A stretch of 36,357 nucleotides of DNA. It comes from Oscillibacter sp. (lineage in GTDB: Bacteria; Bacillota; Clostridia; Oscillospirales; Oscillospiraceae). Shown here one piece after another: positions 30,549 to 36,357 of the stretch (position 1 is its first letter; each line of letters starts with the position of its first letter). A model generated the notes under the pieces. That model did no database searches, was not told where the DNA came from, and saw nothing but the letters and a program-made list of their open reading frames with translations. The position numbers were made by a program, and so were the translations under genes. The stretch lies in NCBI GenBank assembly GCA_009773995.1, contig VSMY01000006.1, positions 1 through 36,357 of the forward strand, in the 5' to 3' direction.

Positions 30549-31307
30549 TTATATACGCTCAAATTCCACGGTTCCCAGGATGCCGGGAATTTCCGCCCGC
30601 ATCCGGTCATATTCATCTGAAAGCTCCGTTATTTCATCGTTGTACTGGACGTCCGTAGGTCCTGCGGAAATAAGGGCCGCGCCATCCTTCTCAATTACAA
30701 CGCTTGCGCCATCCATAGCCCCAAACTCCGGCGAATCAAGGTCAACCGGGCTTTCCGCGGCAGCTAAGAAGAACACCAAACCGCCGTAGTCCTGCTTGGA
30801 GGCTTTCTGATAAAAGGATAGGATCGCCCCATCGTTTTCGACCACACACACATCCTTCCACTCCCTTGGAAGGGTCAGCCGAACACGCCAGCCGTCTATC
30901 GTCTCGTCCACGAGAACCCTATCCGGATCCGGGGCGCTTATTCGGACCACATCCATCGTCTCCATTTCCCCAGGCGCGTCCTCGTCCTTGAAAAAGCGCG
31001 CCCAGGGTCCGTTGTCCTTGAGCTCCATGAGCTTACCGATTTGGCCCTTGAGCGCCTCCATCGGCGCCTCCCAGGACGCTTTCAGGTACGGCGCCGCGCG
31101 GCCTTCCGGCGCGGGGCTCAAAAACAGTCCCCCAAGCGTCAGGGCAACCGAGACCAGGACGCAGAGAAGCGCCGGGAGCACGGAATCAAAATTGGCCACC
31201 CGGATAATCAGCCAAATCACGGATGCCAGAAGCGCCGCCAGTCCAATCAGGCCGACGATGCCGAACACCCCGGCCAGTATGCTGAACTTGATCAGCAGCG
31301 CCTCCAT
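30549..31307 (-). CDS. Membrane protein of unknown function
   Basis: The 252-residue protein starts MEALLIKFSILAGVFGIVGL and has two adjacent membrane helices (about 8-35 and 42-65). An extracytoplasmic domain of about 180 residues without cysteines or known motifs follows, rich in acidic residues. I take the ATG at 31307, with GGGAGGG upstream; a longer open frame from 31370 has no site. I do not recognise the family. Codon use is less GC-biased than in the neighbours, which may reflect later acquisition. Probably monocistronic. Confidence 0.75.
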   Translation of the reverse strand: MEALLIKFSILAGVFGIVGLIGLAALLASVIWLIIRVANFDSVLPALLCVLVSVALTLGGLFLSPAPEGRAAPYLKASWEAPMEALKGQIGKLMELKDNGPWARFFKDEDAPGEMETMDVVRISAPDPDRVLVDETIDGWRVRLTLPREWKDVCVVENDGAILSFYQKASKQDYGGLVFFLAAAESPVDLDSPEFGAMDGASVVIEKDGAALISAGPTDVQYNDEITELSDEYDRMRAEIPGILGTVEFERI

Positions 31308-31450
31308 ATGCAATCCCTCCCGTATCCTCCGCAAGCCCCGCGTGAAGCGAACGCCGCCGCGGGCTTCCAAATTTTCTCTCTTGCGAATATGATATCGTCC
31401 TTTCCCCGGAATGTCAAGGTCTTTCCTTTTCCCTCCCGTGGAAACGAAAG

Positions 31451-31484
31451 GGCGCGCCGCCCGGAAGGGTCCGGACGGCGCGCC
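31451..31484. terminator. Hairpin downstream of ppdK
   Basis: GGCGCGCCG (31451-31459) and CGGCGCGCC (31476-31484) form a perfect stem with inner CCGGA/TCCGG pairing. The T tract is weak in both directions (CTTTCG on the minus strand, TTTATG on the plus strand). Confidence 0.6.
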
Positions 31485-31525
31485 TTTATGAAATTCAAGC
31501 TGCTTTAAACGCGCTCGTTTTCCGC

Positions 31526-34153
<2,628 letters not shown>

Positions 34154-34209
34154 TTTCATTCCTCCGTTATTTCTTGCGTTCGCTGGGCGGCGGTGCCCGC
34201 CGTCCGCTT

Positions 34210-34223
34210 GGCAAACGTTTGCC
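34210..34223. promoter_or_regulatory. LacI/GalR-type operator downstream of the ppdK promoter
   Basis: GGCAAACGTTTGCC is a perfect 14-bp palindrome with the central CG typical of LacI/GalR-family sites; it departs from the CcpA cre pattern at the outer positions. It sits just downstream of the predicted transcription start, where a bound repressor would block elongation. Confidence 0.55.
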
Positions 34224-34236
34224 TAAATGCCTTACC

Positions 34237-34265
34237 ATTATAATCGTTCATTTTCTGGAAAGCAA
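34237..34265 (-). promoter_or_regulatory. Sigma-A promoter of ppdK
   Basis: On the minus strand TTGCTT (34260-34265) and a perfect TATAAT (34237-34242) are 17 bases apart. The leader to the ppdK start is about 75 bases and contains the palindrome at 34210-34223. Confidence 0.7.
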
Positions 34266-34359
34266 TACATAAATAGCATAAGAAATCACCGGACATTTAA
34301 AACAATCTGCCCAAAATTAATAAGAGGGACGGTCCCTTCCGGCGCCGGGCGGGGAAAAA

Positions 34360-34390
34360 CCGAGGCCCCCGGACGCTCCGGGGGCCTCGG
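34360..34390 (-). terminator. Terminator after the symporter gene
   Basis: A perfect 14-bp stem (34360-34373 with 34377-34390, loop 3 bases) is followed on the minus strand by GGTTTTTCCCC. It ends the transcript of the symporter gene that stops at 34433. Confidence 0.88.
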
Positions 34391-34432
34391 CTCTAAGTAT
34401 GGTTTTGTACGGTTTTCCGCTTTGGACGGGGA

Positions 34433-35632
34433 TCAGAGGTCCACGGCCTTGATGGATTGTTCCTTGATGCCGTGCTTTTCGGCGTAGCCCGTGAGAATCA
34501 GGGTCAGGGCGCCGTCGCCGGTGACGTTGCAGGCGGTGCCGAAGCTGTCCTGGAGGGCGAAGATGGCCAGCATCAGGGCGGTGCCGTCGCCGTCGAAGCC
34601 CAGGACGCCGGTGATGAGGCCCAGAGAGGCCATGACCGTGCCGCCGGGGACGCCGGGGGTGCCGATGGCGAAGATGCCCAGCAGGAGGATGAACAGGATC
34701 ATGGAGCCCACGTTGGGCAGCTGGCCGTAGAGCACCTTGGAGACGATCATGACAAAGAAGGTCTCCGTCAGGGCGGAGCCGCAGAGGTGGATGTTGGCGA
34801 ACAGGGGAATGCCGAACTCCACCATGTCGGGCCGGAGGCTCTTGCTCTTCCGGGCGCAGTCCAGGGCCACGGCCAGCGTGGCGGCGGAGCTCATAGTGCC
34901 GACCGCCGTCAGGTAGGCGGGGCCGTAGTACTTCACCACCTCAATGGCGCTGCGGCCGGAGTAAACCCCGGCAAAGCCGTACAGCACGGCCATCCAGATG
35001 TAGTGGCCCGCCATAACGATGACGATGGCCAGGAGGAAGGCGGGGAACTGCTTGGTGATGGTGCCGTCGTAGGAAAGCCCGCAGAAGGTCAGGGCGATGA
35101 AGAAGGGCAGCACGGGAATGACAACCTTCTTCACCACGCTCAAAACGATGTTCTGGAACTCCTGAAGGACGGCGGTGATGGTCTTAGCGCGGGTCCACAC
35201 GGCGGCCAGGCCGATGAGGACGGAGAAGACCAGGGCGCTCATGACCGGCATAATCTGGGGAATATCCAGCTGGAACGCCACGCCCGGCAGCTCTTTCAGC
35301 CCCTCCATAGTGGAGGCGATGGGCAGGAAAGGCACCAGGATGTAGCCCGCCACCATGGACATGAAGGTGGCCAGGACCGTGCTGACATAGGCCACAATGA
35401 TGGCCACCATCAGCATCCGGGTGGCGTTGGAGCCCATCTTGGTGATGGACGGGGCGATGAAGCCGATGACGATCAGGGGCACGCAGAACATGATGAGCTG
35501 GTTCAAAACGTACTTCAAGGTGACCACGATGGTCATGACGCTCTCAGGCAGGAACAGTCCGAGGATGATGCCGACGGCGATGCCGATCAGCAGCTTCAGG
35601 GGAAGGCTCATGCCCTTTTTCTCAGCGGCCAT
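34433..35632 (-). CDS. Dicarboxylate/amino acid:cation symporter (DAACS family)
   Basis: The 399-residue polytopic membrane protein has about eight helices and two re-entrant loops. Conserved elements are MFCVPLIVIGFIAPSI near the N-terminus, the serine-rich hairpin GTMSSAATLAVALD, NIHLCGSALTETFFVM, the second hairpin GTPGVPGGTVMASLG, and the substrate-binding helix FGTACNVTGDGALTLIL. It takes up an acidic or small neutral amino acid or dicarboxylate with sodium or protons. The start is ATG at 35632 (MAAEKKGMS) with AGAGGAA upstream. It follows the desulfidase-like gene by 113 bases, suggesting that the transporter feeds that enzyme. Confidence 0.92.
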   Translation of the reverse strand: MAAEKKGMSLPLKLLIGIAVGIILGLFLPESVMTIVVTLKYVLNQLIMFCVPLIVIGFIAPSITKMGSNATRMLMVAIIVAYVSTVLATFMSMVAGYILVPFLPIASTMEGLKELPGVAFQLDIPQIMPVMSALVFSVLIGLAAVWTRAKTITAVLQEFQNIVLSVVKKVVIPVLPFFIALTFCGLSYDGTITKQFPAFLLAIVIVMAGHYIWMAVLYGFAGVYSGRSAIEVVKYYGPAYLTAVGTMSSAATLAVALDCARKSKSLRPDMVEFGIPLFANIHLCGSALTETFFVMIVSKVLYGQLPNVGSMILFILLLGIFAIGTPGVPGGTVMASLGLITGVLGFDGDGTALMLAIFALQDSFGTACNVTGDGALTLILTGYAEKHGIKEQSIKAVDL

Positions 35633-35687
35633 AAAGATTCCTCTCTTTCTTGTGTTGACACACATTCAAATTCCGCTCCACGGTCTT

Positions 35688-35737
35688 CTTCCAGCATACG
35701 CGGGCTGGAGCCCGCCCATGCGTACGCCGGGTGGAAG
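35688..35737. other. Hairpin between desulfidase-like and symporter genes
   Basis: CTTCCA (35688-35693) pairs with TGGAAG (35732-35737) around an inner stem CGGGCT/AGCCCG (35701-35706, 35709-35714). There is no T tract. It may act as an RNA processing or attenuation structure between the two genes. Confidence 0.4.
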
Positions 35738-35745
35738 CAAGGTCT

Positions 35746-36357
35746 TTACGCCTTGGGGGGCTGGCCGGTCATGATGCGGATGATCTCCCGGTCCGTCTCC
35801 CGCATGCCCAGGCGGCCCAGGCGGCCGATGTTGGCGATGGTGTTTTCCACGCCCTTGGAGACGATGCCCTCCCCCCCCCGGAACTGCTGCTCGCTGCGGT
35901 ACATGTTGTACCCCAGAAGGCCCGCGTCCACGGCGGCGGCGATTTTGGCCGCGCAGGAGGGCTTGGCCCCGTCGCAGATCATGCCGGAAATCGTCGCCAG
36001 GGCGTTCACCAGGGTGTGGGCGATTTCCTCAAAGCCCCCGCCGTTCAGCCAGGCGATGGCGGCGCCGGCGGCGCACCCGGCGCTGACGGCCCCGCAGTAG
36101 GCGCTGAGCCGCCCGATGCCCGTCTTCATATGGATGGTCAGAAGGTCGCTGAGGGTGACGGCCCGGAGGGTCTTCTCCTCGTCCGCCCCCAGGTGCCTGG
36201 CGTACTCGATGACGGGGACCGAGGCGGTGATGCCCTGGTTTCCGCTGCCGGAGACGATGATGACCGGCATCTCGCAGCCGCTCATCCGGGCGTCGGACCC
36301 GGCGGCGGCCATGGCCCGGGCGCGGATCTTGATGTCGTCCCCGTAGTGCTCCCGGAG
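35746..36357 (-). CDS. L-cysteine desulfidase-like (UPF0597/CyuA) protein, 5' end beyond window
   Basis: The C-terminal 203 residues are visible; the frame is open to the window edge (LREHYGDDIKIRARA before the first in-window ATG, at 36312), so that ATG is not the start. Conserved features are SGSGNQGITASVPVIEYA, the cysteine-rich YCGAVSAGCAAGAAIAWL and MICDGAKPSCAAKIAAAVDA. The cysteines would hold an iron-sulfur cluster as in serine dehydratase alpha subunits and CyuA. The family splits L-cysteine to pyruvate, ammonia and sulfide. It is upstream of a symporter gene on the same strand, recalling the E. coli cyuA/cyuP pair, although the transporter family differs. Confidence 0.88.
   Translation of the reverse strand, partial: LREHYGDDIKIRARAMAAAGSDARMSGCEMPVIIVSGSGNQGITASVPVIEYARHLGADEEKTLRAVTLSDLLTIHMKTGIGRLSAYCGAVSAGCAAGAAIAWLNGGGFEEIAHTLVNALATISGMICDGAKPSCAAKIAAAVDAGLLGYNMYRSEQQFRGGEGIVSKGVENTIANIGRLGRLGMRETDREIIRIMTGQPPKA

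Noticed and set aside
34457..36100. 547-codon plus-strand frame across the symporter and desulfidase-like genes
   Set aside because: G/D/H-rich antisense reading that spans two well-recognised genes and their intergenic region.

Overview
The window suggests a GC-rich, spore-forming Clostridia chromosome, probably Oscillospiraceae-like. The basis is GC-rich codon use on the right, dipicolinate synthase genes, pieces of an alpha/beta-type small acid-soluble spore protein (SASP) gene, and serine-recombinase elements typical of gut Clostridia. The genus is an inference. The right third (about 24.85-36.36 kb) is ordinary chromosome; everything to its left is accessory DNA.

Layout. (1) 1-5006, minus strand: a SLOG-family protein, a 95-residue protein of unknown function, type III modification and restriction subunits, and a downstream gene cut by the window edge. 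A small XRE-type regulator diverges from this group across an intergenic region with two palindromes. (2) 5304-6474: no convincing gene. It holds an array of inverted TGCGTAT-type repeats and then a highly folded non-coding RNA with its own promoter and terminator. (3) 6475-9304: a tyrosine recombinase, a TnpW-like small protein and a large serine recombinase (LSR A). (4) 9326-9415: a SASP gene fragment. (5) About 9405-24817: an integrative mobilizable element (element B). It carries an AlbA_2/GHKL-type ATPase, a wrecked type I restriction-modification system, a 4.9-kb insert (HU, TetR, tyrosine recombinase, response regulator-diguanylate cyclase, PilZ protein, truncated exported protein), a zinc-finger protein, a RecA-fold ATPase, MobC, the MobA relaxase with an out-of-frame membrane protein inside it, a 53-residue protein, and LSR B. 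(6) 24845-36357: chromosome with dpaB, dpaA, a HAD phosphatase, CCA-adding enzyme, murC, a YbaK-domain protein, a membrane protein, ppdK, a dicarboxylate/amino-acid symporter and a partial L-cysteine desulfidase-like gene.

The central observation is that element B sits inside the SASP gene. The reading frame leading up to the C-terminal KKM of the SASP lies at 9326-9415. The missing tail (KKMIESYEKSL, stop, hairpin terminator) is found 15.4 kb away, fused in frame to the end of LSR B. Both junctions share TCAAGAAGATG. Joining the two element ends in silico gives an attP-like site whose 13-bp half-sites match at 10 of 13 positions around a central AA. LSR B therefore takes its last eight codons and stop codon from the host gene when integrated. 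In the excised circle the same frame would run on into a different 30-residue tail. LSR A ends just before the SASP fragment, so a second, independent insertion appears to have hit the same gene.

Within element B, hsdM has a frameshift, hsdS is cut after about 49 codons and only the C-terminal part of hsdR remains, with a nonsense codon and a frameshift. The intruding segment between hsdS and hsdR carries a cyclic-di-GMP pair (diguanylate cyclase with I-site, then a PilZ receptor). Two restriction systems, one apparently intact and one ruined, and three or four recombinases in 25 kb mark this as an insertion hotspot.
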